Positions 16,167 through 24,849 of a DNA stretch of 64,000 bases are shown here, one piece after another. Position 1 is the stretch's first letter. Every line of letters starts with the position of its first letter. The stretch comes from Deltaproteobacteria bacterium (GTDB lineage Bacteria; Myxococcota; Myxococcia; Myxococcales; 40CM-4-68-19): the NCBI GenBank assembly GCA_005879805.1, contig VBKL01000048.1:1-64000 (forward strand), given 5' to 3'. The translations under genes were made by a program, and so were the position numbers. The notes beneath the pieces were generated by a model. The model made no database searches, was not told the DNA's origin, and worked only from the letters and a program-made list of their open reading frames with translations.

Positions 16167-19100
16167 TCACTCTGTAAGGAGAAGTGCGACCGGCAGGGAC
16201 GCCAATGCATCCTCTACGCGGATAACGCCGTCCTTGACGACACATCGCTCACCCGTGAAGGCATCGGTGAGAGCTTGGCCTTCCTGCGCGAACGGGACGC
16301 GGACGGTAGTGTCGCCGAATGCGGTCGCCGGCAACAGTCCTTTGGAGTCGAGAAGGCCGGCGACGAGCCTCGGCGCAATGCAGATCGCCGTCCCGCCTTC
16401 CTTTTCCCGGCGGGCAAACGCCACGAGGCGCTCGGCGCGATTCCCCTGGGGTTCGAGCGGCAGATATTCGCCATCTCCGAAAATACCCGGGTTGTCGCGC
16501 CGCGTTCGCAAGCCCGACTGGGTGAGGAAGAGCTTGATGCGGCCATCGGGCCAGGATTGGTAGAGCTCGCGGGCAAGCTCTGCGCGGGGTTTCTGGTCGT
16601 CCCGCACCTCCTGGAGGATGCGGTTGCGGGTCTCGAAATCGACGGGCCTGCGATTGTCCGGGTCGACGAGCGAAAGGTCCCACAGCTCGCTGCCCTGGTA
16701 GATGTCCGGCACGCCCGGGGAGGCGAGCTTCAACACCAGTTGCGATAGCGAGTTATGGGCGCCGACGAGCCCGATCTTGTCGGCGAACGGCAAGAAAGAC
16801 TTCCAGAAGGCGTGCTTGGGGGGAAGCGCGAAGAGGTCCTTCACGAACGCCTGGACCGCGTCCTCCCAGCTCCGGTCTTCCTGGATCCAGCTGGTGTTGA
16901 CCTTCGCTTCCTTGACTGCCTTGAACATGTACTGCGAAAGGCGCTGCGAGAGCGATTCCATCTCCGCGGGCGGAGGCAGCGCGCCGGCATGGCCGTTCGG
17001 CCATACCCCGACCAGGGTCTGGAAGAAGAGCATCAGCTCGTTCCGATCGGGCGCCTTGCGGCCGTCGACGTCGCGGAGGAGTCCGTCGACCTTGCGCGTC
17101 CAGGAGGAGAGCGCGGACGCCCAGTCCTTCGGCATCTCGGAGAGGCCGTCGATGCGCGTGCGCACGTCCTCGCCGCGCTTGGTGTCGTGGGTCGAGGTGG
17201 CGAGCAGTGTGCGCGGAAAGGACCGTGCGCGGTGCTCGTTGAAGGCATGGAACTGCTGGACGGTTACGCCGAATCGATTCGGCTCGCCTCCCACCTCGTT
17301 CAGCGAAAGCAACCGGTTGTAAACGTAGAAGACCGTGTCCTCGAGGCCCTTGGCCATCACCGGTCCGAGGACCTGCTGCAACTTGATGACGAAGGCGAGC
17401 TGGAGGGGACGCTCCGACTCCTCGACGTAGTCGGCGAACTTCTGCAGGAGGATGTCGGCGATGAAATCGTAGATCGACGCGTTCTCGGCCGGGTTTCGCC
17501 GCTTGGCGCAGGCGACGGCCTGCAGCACGTACTTGCGATCGCTCTCGTCGACCGTGCCGTCGTCGCCGACGTACGTTCGATACACCGGGAAGCAGGCAAC
17601 CACTTCGATGAGCGCCGCGCGCAGGGAGTAGAGCGTGAAGTCCCGCGTCCAGCGATTGGCCTCGGAGATGCGGTTGAGCTGCCGCGCGAGGAGGTTCATC
17701 TCGGAGGCGAGCGCCGTGTAGAGGATGAGCTTCTTCTTCTGGTAGACGAGCTCGTCGAAGTCGATGCGTCCGCCGATGTAGCGCGAGTAGATCTTGTCCA
17801 TCGCGTCGCGCGCGCCGGGATCGACGAAGAGCCCGTTCACCTGGTTGAGGAAGTCGTATCCGGTGGTGCCGCGCACCGCCCACGACTCGGGCAGCCGCTC
17901 GGTGCCGGCGAGGATCTTCTCCGCCACCACGAAAACCGGCTTGTAGAGCGGCGAGGCCTGCCCGGCGGTGGCAATCTCGCGGCCGAGCTCGTCGCGGACG
18001 ACCAGCTCCATCTCCTTCCAGTCCTCGCCGCGGCCTTCGACGAGCACGCGCGCGCGGTCGAGGATGTGGGAGTCCTGGAGCAGACGGAAGTAGCGTGTCG
18101 GGTAGGCGAGCCCGTCGGGATGGTCGACGCGGAAGCCCGTCACCAGGCCCCGGGCGAGGAACTGCAGCGGAAGGCGATGCGCCTCCTCGAAGACCGCGGG
18201 ATCCTCGACGCGGATGGCGGCGAGGGAGTTGATGTCGAAGAAGCGCCGGTAGTTGATCTCCTCGGAGGAGACGCGCCAGTGGGCGAGGCGGTACGCCTGG
18301 GCGGCGAGGAGCTTGTCGAGCAGGTCGAAGCTGCGCGGCTTTCCCGGGACGCCCGAGTAGAGCGCGACGTTCTCCTCGAGGTGCTGGCGGATGCGTGGGT
18401 CGGTCGCGCACAGGGCCGCCACGCGGCGCTTGATGACTTCCTTCTCCCGGCGCCGTTCGTCGAGCCGGTCGGGATCCTGCTCGTGCCGGGTCGGCAGGTG
18501 CTCGATGGCGGTGAGAATGCTCTTCAGCTCGTCGAGCGACGGGTCGCCGCGGGGAAGACGCGCCTCCAGGTCCGCGAGCCGGTACGAGAGGATCTCGCCG
18601 TAGCTGCGCGGGCTGAGCGGGAAGACGTGATCGAAGTAGGTGATCTGGAAGTTCCCGTTGAGCAGCCGGAGCTTCAGCTCGCCGCGCTCCAGGACCGCCC
18701 CGTAGCGGTCGCCGAGGATGGGGACCAGCACCTTGTCCTCGAGCTCCTCCTTGACCGGGTGCCATTCGACGTCGAAGAAGCGCGCCGCCCGGGCGGAAGG
18801 GCCGTTCTCCAGCAGGTCCATCCACAGCGAGTTGCCGGACCCGATCCCCATGTGGTTCGGGACGATGTCGAGGACGTGTCCAAGCGACTTGTCGCGCGCG
18901 GCCGCGCACATCGCGGCGTGGTCCTCGGCCGTGCCGAGCTCGGGGTTCAGCTGCTGGTGGTCGAGGACGTCGTAGCCGTGGTTCGAGCCGGCGGCGGCGC
19001 GCATGTACGGCGAGGTGTAGAGGTCGGTGATCCCGAGATCCTCCAGGTATCCGGTGATCGCCGCCGCGGCGCGGAACCCGAAACCGCGGTGCAGCTGCAC

Positions 19101-19214
19101 CCGGTAGGTCGCGAGCGGCAAGCGAGCAACCGACAGCTCGGCCGCGATGTCATCGAGCATCCGGCGGGCGCGAGCATGGGGCAGCTCGCCGAGAAGCTCG
19201 CGGACCTGACGCAC
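16167..19214 (-). CDS. treY: Malto-oligosyltrehalose synthase
   Basis: A 1015-residue GH13-family (1->4)-alpha-D-glucan 1-alpha-D-glucosylmutase, turning the reducing end of maltodextrins into a trehalose unit. Visible: TYRVQLHRGFGF near the N-terminus, DLYTSPYMRAAAGSNHGYDV, the family DIVPNHMG, GFRVDHPDGLAYP, and the late STHDTKRGEDVR and GVPDIYQGSELWD blocks. I choose the GTG at 19214, which has a GAGGAG motif 6 nt upstream; a TTG at 19250 would add 12 residues. Located 51 nt after malQ, so co-transcribed. TreZ, which would release trehalose, is not in the window. Confidence 0.93.
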   Translation of the reverse strand: MRQVRELLGELPHARARRMLDDIAAELSVARLPLATYRVQLHRGFGFRAAAAITGYLEDLGITDLYTSPYMRAAAGSNHGYDVLDHQQLNPELGTAEDHAAMCAAARDKSLGHVLDIVPNHMGIGSGNSLWMDLLENGPSARAARFFDVEWHPVKEELEDKVLVPILGDRYGAVLERGELKLRLLNGNFQITYFDHVFPLSPRSYGEILSYRLADLEARLPRGDPSLDELKSILTAIEHLPTRHEQDPDRLDERRREKEVIKRRVAALCATDPRIRQHLEENVALYSGVPGKPRSFDLLDKLLAAQAYRLAHWRVSSEEINYRRFFDINSLAAIRVEDPAVFEEAHRLPLQFLARGLVTGFRVDHPDGLAYPTRYFRLLQDSHILDRARVLVEGRGEDWKEMELVVRDELGREIATAGQASPLYKPVFVVAEKILAGTERLPESWAVRGTTGYDFLNQVNGLFVDPGARDAMDKIYSRYIGGRIDFDELVYQKKKLILYTALASEMNLLARQLNRISEANRWTRDFTLYSLRAALIEVVACFPVYRTYVGDDGTVDESDRKYVLQAVACAKRRNPAENASIYDFIADILLQKFADYVEESERPLQLAFVIKLQQVLGPVMAKGLEDTVFYVYNRLLSLNEVGGEPNRFGVTVQQFHAFNEHRARSFPRTLLATSTHDTKRGEDVRTRIDGLSEMPKDWASALSSWTRKVDGLLRDVDGRKAPDRNELMLFFQTLVGVWPNGHAGALPPPAEMESLSQRLSQYMFKAVKEAKVNTSWIQEDRSWEDAVQAFVKDLFALPPKHAFWKSFLPFADKIGLVGAHNSLSQLVLKLASPGVPDIYQGSELWDLSLVDPDNRRPVDFETRNRILQEVRDDQKPRAELARELYQSWPDGRIKLFLTQSGLRTRRDNPGIFGDGEYLPLEPQGNRAERLVAFARREKEGGTAICIAPRLVAGLLDSKGLLPATAFGDTTVRVPFAQEGQALTDAFTGERCVVKDGVIRVEDALASLPVALLLTE

Positions 19215-19265
19215 GACCGCCTCCTCGCAACGGGCGCGCGCTCGCCGCAAAGAGGCGGCGGGGGC

Positions 19266-20813
19266 TCAGCCTTTACGCCCGTGCTTGTCCGCAAGATGCG
19301 TCAGGTGCTGCGCCATCGCCACCACTTGTGGCTCCGACCATAAATCGGGGAGCCGCCAGGGCAGCCGCCAGGTCCAATTGTGCGGACCGACCGTGCCGGG
19401 CGTGTTGAGGCGTTCCCGCCAGCCGAGCGCATCGTTGATGGGAGTTTCGATGGCGTCCGAGCCTGCCGAATAGAGAAGCTCGAGCAGCGCCGCGTGCGTC
19501 TCGCGGGTGAAGCGGCGCGTATCGCCGCGCAGCTTGTCGAGATAGGGCTGCTTGAGCTGCTCGCGGCGCTCGTGATCGGAAAGCCCCTCCCACCAGGTGA
19601 CGAGCGATTCCGTGTCGTGAGTCCCGGTCACGGCAAGCGAGGCCGGGGGGAAACGGCGGACATCGCGGGGCACGCCCTGATCGTTCTCCCAGCGCAGCAC
19701 CTTGGTCCCAGGAAGGCCGTTGGCGGTGAGGGAAGCGCGTACGAAGTCGGGAACCGTGCCGAGATCCTCGGCGAGCACCTCGGCCTTCTCGCCGAAGAGA
19801 GAGAGGATCCGCTCGCCCTGCCGGCGCTGCGCCTCTTCTTCGGCAGGGACGAAGAACGCGGGCTTCAACTTGTCGATCGGTCGGGCGTAGGTGCGGTAGA
19901 GGCCCACCACGTGATCGACGCGGAAGGCGTCGTACAACTCGGCCGCCCGGTCCGCGCGCATGTGCAGCCAGGGGTCGCCGGCCGCGCTCATCTCCTCCCA
20001 GCGCGGAACAGGTAGACCCCAATCCTGGCCATCGGCCGAATAGGCGTCGGGAGGGACCCCGACCGTCGCGTCGAAGCGGAAGAACTTCTGCATCGCCCAC
20101 ACGTCGGCGGAATCCTCCGCCACCATGAAGGGCAGATCCCCGAGCAGCTTGACGCCGATGGCATTCGCCTCGCGCCGGCCCTTGCGCACCTGCTCGTCGG
20201 CAATCCACTGCATGTAGGCGAGGGAATCGATCTGAGCGCGCAGCTCGATGCGCATGCGCTCGAGCGCTTCGGGATCGCGCTCCCGCAGGGGCCGCTCCCA
20301 GTCGCGCCTGCTCTTCTGGCGCTGGTCGTGCAGGGCGCGGTAGAGGGCCCAGTCCTCGAGCCAGCTGCCATGCTCCTGGCGAAATCGTGCAAAGGCCTTG
20401 GCCCGCTGCCCCCCGAGCCGCATCTCGCCGCCTTCGAAGTGGCGGAAGGCGCGCGAAAGCGCCGAGCGCTTCACCGCACGGTACTGCCCGAAATCGACGC
20501 GGTCGGCTTGCCTCGCCGCTTCGAGGCTCTTGCGCTCGCCGTCGGTCAGCTCGCCGCCCAGGTCCTCCACCGAGTCGAGATCGATGAAGACGGGCTCGAG
20601 CGCGCAGGAGCTGGAGGCGGCATAGGGGCTGTCCTGCCCGGGCGATACCTCGTTGAGAGGCAACAGCTGCCAGAGCGTCGAGCCGGTGGAGAGCAGGAAG
20701 CGGGCGATCTCGCCTACGTCGCCGTAGTTGGCGAGGTCGCCGCGATGGCCTCGAACCGAGGAGAGAGGAAGCAGGATGCCGGCGCGCCGGCCGAGATTGA
20801 AGCGGTGTGCCAC
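19266..20813 (-). CDS. malQ: 4-alpha-glucanotransferase
   Basis: A 515-residue GH77 amylomaltase that transfers maltodextrin segments between glucans. Family features: GILLPLSSVRG near the N-terminus, WQLLPLNEVSPGQDSPYAA, GDLPFMVAEDSADVW, the nucleophile region FRVDHVVGLYRTY, LAEDLGTVP (acid/base Glu) and THDTESLVTWW. Standard length. GTG start at 20813. First gene of a malQ-treY pair; together they reshape glycogen/maltodextrins and feed trehalose synthesis. Confidence 0.94.
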   Translation of the reverse strand: MAHRFNLGRRAGILLPLSSVRGHRGDLANYGDVGEIARFLLSTGSTLWQLLPLNEVSPGQDSPYAASSSCALEPVFIDLDSVEDLGGELTDGERKSLEAARQADRVDFGQYRAVKRSALSRAFRHFEGGEMRLGGQRAKAFARFRQEHGSWLEDWALYRALHDQRQKSRRDWERPLRERDPEALERMRIELRAQIDSLAYMQWIADEQVRKGRREANAIGVKLLGDLPFMVAEDSADVWAMQKFFRFDATVGVPPDAYSADGQDWGLPVPRWEEMSAAGDPWLHMRADRAAELYDAFRVDHVVGLYRTYARPIDKLKPAFFVPAEEEAQRRQGERILSLFGEKAEVLAEDLGTVPDFVRASLTANGLPGTKVLRWENDQGVPRDVRRFPPASLAVTGTHDTESLVTWWEGLSDHERREQLKQPYLDKLRGDTRRFTRETHAALLELLYSAGSDAIETPINDALGWRERLNTPGTVGPHNWTWRLPWRLPDLWSEPQVVAMAQHLTHLADKHGRKG

Positions 20814-20904
20814 GGCGACGCTTCATGTACGCCTTGCGGTGGACGTGCGCCAGTGATGACCGCTTCGTTGCTTCCCGCGCTACGGCTCTGATAGAGCGGC
20901 TGAC

Positions 20905-21210
20905 ATGGCGAAGAGGCAGACTACCGACCATGGCGAGATCATTCACTTCGCGGGTCGGTTGCGCCTCTTTCCGGTGGCGAAGAAGGGCGACCCCCTCACG
21001 GTGCGACTGGCGAGCCGCGAGGACGTGCAGCCGGACGAGGTGCGGGTTGGCTGGCCGGCTTGGTTCCGGCCGTTCATCGACGGCCGTCTCGTCTTCGTTT
21101 ACGACGATCAGGCCGGCCGCGCGGTGACCCGCGAGCAGGCCCGGGCCGAGGCCGCCGAGGGCCCGGCGGGGCCTGCCGGCGAGGCTTCGCCACAGACGGC
21201 CGAACCGTAG
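20905..21210 (+). CDS. Small hypothetical protein
   Basis: A 101-residue product beginning MAKRQTTDHGEIIHFAGRLR, with a compact middle (GWPAWFRPFIDGRLVFVYDD) and an Ala/Glu-rich tail. No recognised family. The start is 91 nt from the divergent malQ start. Its last 137 nt overlap, antiparallel, the basic C-terminal tail of RNase R, so one of the two ends may be mispredicted. The central part looks protein-like rather than random, but certainty is moderate. Confidence 0.5.
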   Translation: MAKRQTTDHGEIIHFAGRLRLFPVAKKGDPLTVRLASREDVQPDEVRVGWPAWFRPFIDGRLVFVYDDQAGRAVTREQARAEAAEGPAGPAGEASPQTAEP

Positions 21211-23470
21211 CCGCCTCCGGCTCCAGCCCTTCTCGACGCGGAGCCGAGGCCGGAGCGAGGGTGATCCGGCGCCGGACAGGATCCGCCGCGGCCACCCGGA
21301 CTCGCAGCGTATCCCCGACTCCGTAGCTGACGCCGCTATTGCCGACGCGTAGGCGATGCAGCTCCTCGTCGAGCTCGACCGAGTCGCCGAGCTCCTCGGC
21401 GGGGATCATTCCTTCGACGAACACCTCGGCGAGCTCGCAGTACAGGCCGCGCTCGGTCACGCCGGAGACGACGGCCTCGTACTCCTCGTCGATCTTGTCC
21501 TGCATGAACATCGCCGCGTAGTAGGCGTCGATGTCGCGCTCGACCTTCATCGCGGCGCGCTCGCGATCCGAGCATTGCGCCGCGACGCCCGCCAGGAACG
21601 CCTCCATCTCGGCGCGCTCCGACTCCCGCGGCGGCTGCCCGCCTCGCGCCCAGTGCTCCTTGAGGAGCCGGTGGACCATGAGATCGGGATAACGGCGAAT
21701 CGGCGAGGTGAAATGAAGATAGGTCGGAGCGGCGAGCCCGAAGTGGCCGATGTTGTCCGGGCTGTACTGCGCCTGCATCATCGCGCGCAAAAGCAGCGCG
21801 TTGAGCGCCTTCTGCTGCGGCCTTCCCTCGAGCTCGTGGAGAAGCTCGTTGAGATCTGCCGCAGAGGGCTTCTCCGGCAGCTCGAATCCGTGGGTGCGGG
21901 CGAGTTGCGCGAACGCCTCGAGCTTCTCCTCGTCGGGCTGATCGTGGATCCGGTAGACCGTGGGAAGACCGCGAGCGTCGAAGAAGCGGGCCACCGCCTC
22001 GTTGGCCGCGAGCATTAGCTCCTCGACGAGGCGATGGGCGTCGTTTCGAGGGCGCTTGACAATCTCGCTCACCGTCCCGTCCTCGGCGAGCACGATCTTC
22101 GCCTCCGGCAGATCGAAGTCGATCGATCCGCGCTCGCGCCGCATCTGCGTCAGCTTCTTCGAGAGCTCGTGCGCGAGTTGCAGGTCAGGCACCAGATCGA
22201 AAAGCTCGCCGGCCGAGGAATTCTCGAGCGCCGAGGCGACCTGGGTGTAGGTCAGTCGCGCGTGGCTCCGCATCACGGCTTCGTAGATATCCGCGTGGAG
22301 CGCCCTCCCCTCGCCGTCGAGCGCCAGGTCGCAAACCATGCAGAGGCGATCGACGTCGGGGTTCAAGGAGCAGATCCCGTTCGAGAGCCGCTCCGGCAGC
22401 ATGGGAAGCACGGTGCCCGGAAAGTAGACGCTGGTCGCGCGCCGCAACCCTTCGCGGTCGAGGCCGCCGCCGGGCTTCACGTAGTGCGCGACGTCGGCGA
22501 TGGCGACCACCATCCGGTAACCAGACCCCACCCGCGAGACGAAGACGGCATCGTCGAAGTCGCGGGCATCCTCGCCGTCGATGGTGACGAGGGGCAGCCT
22601 GCGCAGGTCGCGGCGGCCCGCCGTCTCCTCGCGCAGGACGTGGTCGGGCACGCTTTCGGCTGCGAGCAAGGTGGCGCGGTCGAACTCGTCGGAGAACCCT
22701 TCCGCGTAGGCGCTAGCGAGAATCTCGAAGCGCGCATCGCCGCTCGTTCCGAGGCGCGCGATCACCTCGCCGGAAACGCCGCCCGGCTCGCGGATCAAGC
22801 GCACCTTGACGAATTCGCCGTCCTTGGCGCGAGGATCCCGCCGCACCGGGATGGGATGGACGAAAGTCCGATCGTGCGGCTCGACCCAGATGTTCTTGGC
22901 CTGCACCCGGTAACGTCCGAGGAGAAGCTGGCGGCGCCGCTCGACGACTTCGGCCACCTCGCCGATCGTCCGGCCGTCGCGGCCCCGCGAGGTGCGCACG
23001 CGGACGACGTCGCCATCGAGCGCATCCCGGGACCGGCCCGGCGGGACGAAGACGTCATTCTCGCGTCCCCCTCCGCCGGCGAGGGGCGAGACGAATCCGT
23101 AGCCCTCCGTCTTGAGGTGCAGGGTCCCGACGAGTTCATGGCCGGGCTGCGGCGGGCCCGGCTCCGGGGTCGCGCCGGCGCGCCTTTGCGATTGCGCGAC
23201 GAGGAGCGCGGCGGGCATGGTCCTGCGCCGTCCCTCCGACGGACCATCGGTCCGGGTCCTCTCCGGCGGATGTTCGACGGAAGGCTGCGGCCGGTATCGC
23301 TTGCCGTGGTAGGTCGCGGCGCCTTCGTGCACGAGCTTCTGCAGGGCGGTGCGCAGCGCCTTGCGTGCTGCAGGGCCGAGCTGGAGCTGGCCCGCGATCT
23401 GGTCGAGGGTCGCTCCGGAAGACCGCATCTCGCGCAGGGCGCGAGAGACGGCCTCGAGATCAACTTTCAT
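21074..23470 (-). CDS. rnr: Ribonuclease R
   Basis: A 798-residue RNase II/R-family 3'-5' exoribonuclease that degrades structured RNA. Order: N-terminal winged helix (1-60), Arg-rich linker, cold-shock domains (GYGFVSPL ... NDVFVPP), RNB catalytic domain with the Asp cluster TIDGEDARDFDDAVF, HFTSPIRRYPDLMVHR, an S1 domain (SGVTERGLYCEL) and a strongly basic C-terminal tail (Arg/Pro/Lys-rich, last ~50 residues) as in RNase R. The anti-sigma gene lies upstream with an 8-nt gap, so co-transcription is likely. Confidence 0.94.
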   Translation of the reverse strand: MKVDLEAVSRALREMRSSGATLDQIAGQLQLGPAARKALRTALQKLVHEGAATYHGKRYRPQPSVEHPPERTRTDGPSEGRRRTMPAALLVAQSQRRAGATPEPGPPQPGHELVGTLHLKTEGYGFVSPLAGGGGRENDVFVPPGRSRDALDGDVVRVRTSRGRDGRTIGEVAEVVERRRQLLLGRYRVQAKNIWVEPHDRTFVHPIPVRRDPRAKDGEFVKVRLIREPGGVSGEVIARLGTSGDARFEILASAYAEGFSDEFDRATLLAAESVPDHVLREETAGRRDLRRLPLVTIDGEDARDFDDAVFVSRVGSGYRMVVAIADVAHYVKPGGGLDREGLRRATSVYFPGTVLPMLPERLSNGICSLNPDVDRLCMVCDLALDGEGRALHADIYEAVMRSHARLTYTQVASALENSSAGELFDLVPDLQLAHELSKKLTQMRRERGSIDFDLPEAKIVLAEDGTVSEIVKRPRNDAHRLVEELMLAANEAVARFFDARGLPTVYRIHDQPDEEKLEAFAQLARTHGFELPEKPSAADLNELLHELEGRPQQKALNALLLRAMMQAQYSPDNIGHFGLAAPTYLHFTSPIRRYPDLMVHRLLKEHWARGGQPPRESERAEMEAFLAGVAAQCSDRERAAMKVERDIDAYYAAMFMQDKIDEEYEAVVSGVTERGLYCELAEVFVEGMIPAEELGDSVELDEELHRLRVGNSGVSYGVGDTLRVRVAAADPVRRRITLAPASAPRREGLEPEAATVRPSVAKPRRQAPPGPRRPRPGPARGSPRGRPDRRKRRRDGRR

Positions 23471-23478
23471 GTCTGAAC

Positions 23479-23787
23479 CTAGTTCTTCTTGTTGCTTGGG
23501 GTGGCGGCAGGGGCCGGCTTCTCGCCGCCTTCAGGGGCGGCATAGCCAGGCACGTTCTTCGCCAGAAACGAGTTGAGCGAATCGCACAGCTCCTGCGGCA
23601 TGTCGGCGGCGAGCTTGTGGCGGCAGAGGACTCGCGTCGCCTTGTAGGTACGAACGAACGTGATGCAGGGGGGACAGAGGGAAAGGTGCGCTTCCAGCGC
23701 CGCGGCCTTCTCCGGCGGGAGGGAACCGTCGACGTATTCTCCGAGGAGTTCGACGCAGTCTGAACAGTGCTCGAAGAGGCTCGTCAT
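23479..23787 (-). CDS. Zinc-finger anti-sigma factor
   Basis: A 102-residue protein with a ZAS-type zinc-binding motif: HCSDC near the N-terminus, then HLSLCPPC (HxxxCxxC) at about residues 34-41. Such proteins hold an ECF sigma factor inactive. No transmembrane segment is seen, so it would be a cytoplasmic anti-sigma. It follows the ECF sigma gene by 67 nt in the same direction, which supports the pairing. Confidence 0.85.
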   Translation of the reverse strand: MTSLFEHCSDCVELLGEYVDGSLPPEKAAALEAHLSLCPPCITFVRTYKATRVLCRHKLAADMPQELCDSLNSFLAKNVPGYAAPEGGEKPAPAATPSNKKN

Positions 23788-23854
23788 CGACGTTCCATTG
23801 GTTTCAGGATCGATGCTCCGCCGTTGCGGGCGATTCGCAGGATACCTGCATCGT

Positions 23855-24490
23855 TCACTGTCCGAAAAAATCGCCGAGCTTCTCGCGGAGCGCCAGCCTT
23901 GCGCGGTGCAGACGGCTTTTCACCGCCGGAACCGTGAGATCGAGCGCGGAAGCGATCTCCTCGTTGGAGAGCCCGTCGACGTCCTTGAGCAGGAACACGG
24001 TCCGATAATCCTCCGGCAAGGCAGTGACCGCCTGGTCGATCGCCTGCCCCAGTTCGCGATCCATCATCTGCGTATCGGCCCTCTGGGACCAATCATTTTG
24101 TGGCTCGAGGAACCCTTCCACCGAGAATTTCGGTCCTTGGAGCTCCAACGGTTGGTCCTGCAAGGCATCGGGAGCGCGCCGCTTGCGCCGTAACCGCATC
24201 AGGGCGCTGTTCGCCGCAATGCGGTAGAGCCAGCTCGAGAACTGGGCCTCTCCCCGGAAATTGGGCAGTTTCTGGTAGGCGTTGAGGAAGGCTTCCTGGA
24301 GCACTTCCTGGGCGTCGGCCTCGCTCCCCGTCATGCGCAAGGCAAGCCGGTAGAGCTGCCGCTGGTGGCGCGCCACCAGCTCCGCGAAGGCGGCGCCGTC
24401 GCCGCGCTGGGCTCTTTCGACGAGCTCGCGGTCCTCGGGCTGTGCGCCCTGGCCCGCCGCAGCGGGCGCCTGTGCTGGCTGATCCGCCAT
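23855..24490 (-). CDS. ECF RNA polymerase sigma factor (RpoE-like)
   Basis: A 211-residue ECF sigma factor. Region 2 runs through EADAQEVLQEAFLNAYQKL and FSSWLYRIAANSALMRLRR; region 4 has LPEDYRTVFLLKDVDGLS and the helix-turn-helix NEEIASALDLTVPAVKSRL. Both DNA- and core-binding regions are complete. Directly upstream of a ZAS anti-sigma gene. The tandem repeat array begins 43 nt upstream of its start codon, so its promoter must lie in or before the array. Confidence 0.93.
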   Translation of the reverse strand: MADQPAQAPAAAGQGAQPEDRELVERAQRGDGAAFAELVARHQRQLYRLALRMTGSEADAQEVLQEAFLNAYQKLPNFRGEAQFSSWLYRIAANSALMRLRRKRRAPDALQDQPLELQGPKFSVEGFLEPQNDWSQRADTQMMDRELGQAIDQAVTALPEDYRTVFLLKDVDGLSNEEIASALDLTVPAVKSRLHRARLALREKLGDFFGQ

Positions 24491-24533
24491 CGAGGGGCCG
24501 CGACCCTAGGATACGCGCCGGATCCGGTCAAGG

Positions 24534-24847
24534 ATGCTCCGCGCCTGCGCGCTCCGCCCGTCGCAGGCAAAGCCCGCTCCTCTCCAATGCTCCGCGCCTG
24601 CGCGCTCCGCCCGTCGCAGGCAAAGCCCGCTCCTCTCCAATGCTCCGCGCCTGCGCGCTCCGCCCGTCGCAGGCAAAGCCCGCTCCTCTCCAATGCTCCG
24701 CGCCTGCGCGCTCCGCCCGTCGCGGGCAAAGCCCGCTCCTCTCCAATGCTCCGCGCCTGCGCGCTCCGCCCGTCGCGGGCAAAGCCCGCTCCTCTCCAAT
24801 GCTCCGCGCCTGCGCGCTCCGCCCGTCGCGGGCAAAGCCCGCTCCTC
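24534..24847 (+). repeat. Six-copy tandem array of a 53-bp palindromic repeat
   Basis: Unit starts are at 24534, 24587, 24640, 24693, 24746 and 24799 (exact 53-bp period; last unit ends at 24847). Each unit begins ATGCTCCGCGCCTGCGCGCT and ends GCTCCTCTCCA. Units 1-3 carry CGCAGGCAAAGCCC, units 4-6 CGCGGGCAAAGCCC. Within a unit GCCTGCG can pair with CGCAGGC, and GCGGGC with GCCCGC across an AAA loop; both stems share the middle arm. The array fills the gap between the ECF sigma start and the glcD stop (2 nt away). Confidence 0.95.
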
Positions 24848-24849
24848 CG

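Noticed and set aside
24534-24847. CRISPR array
   Set aside because: The units are contiguous and nearly identical over their whole 53 bp. There are no distinct spacers and no cas genes in the window.
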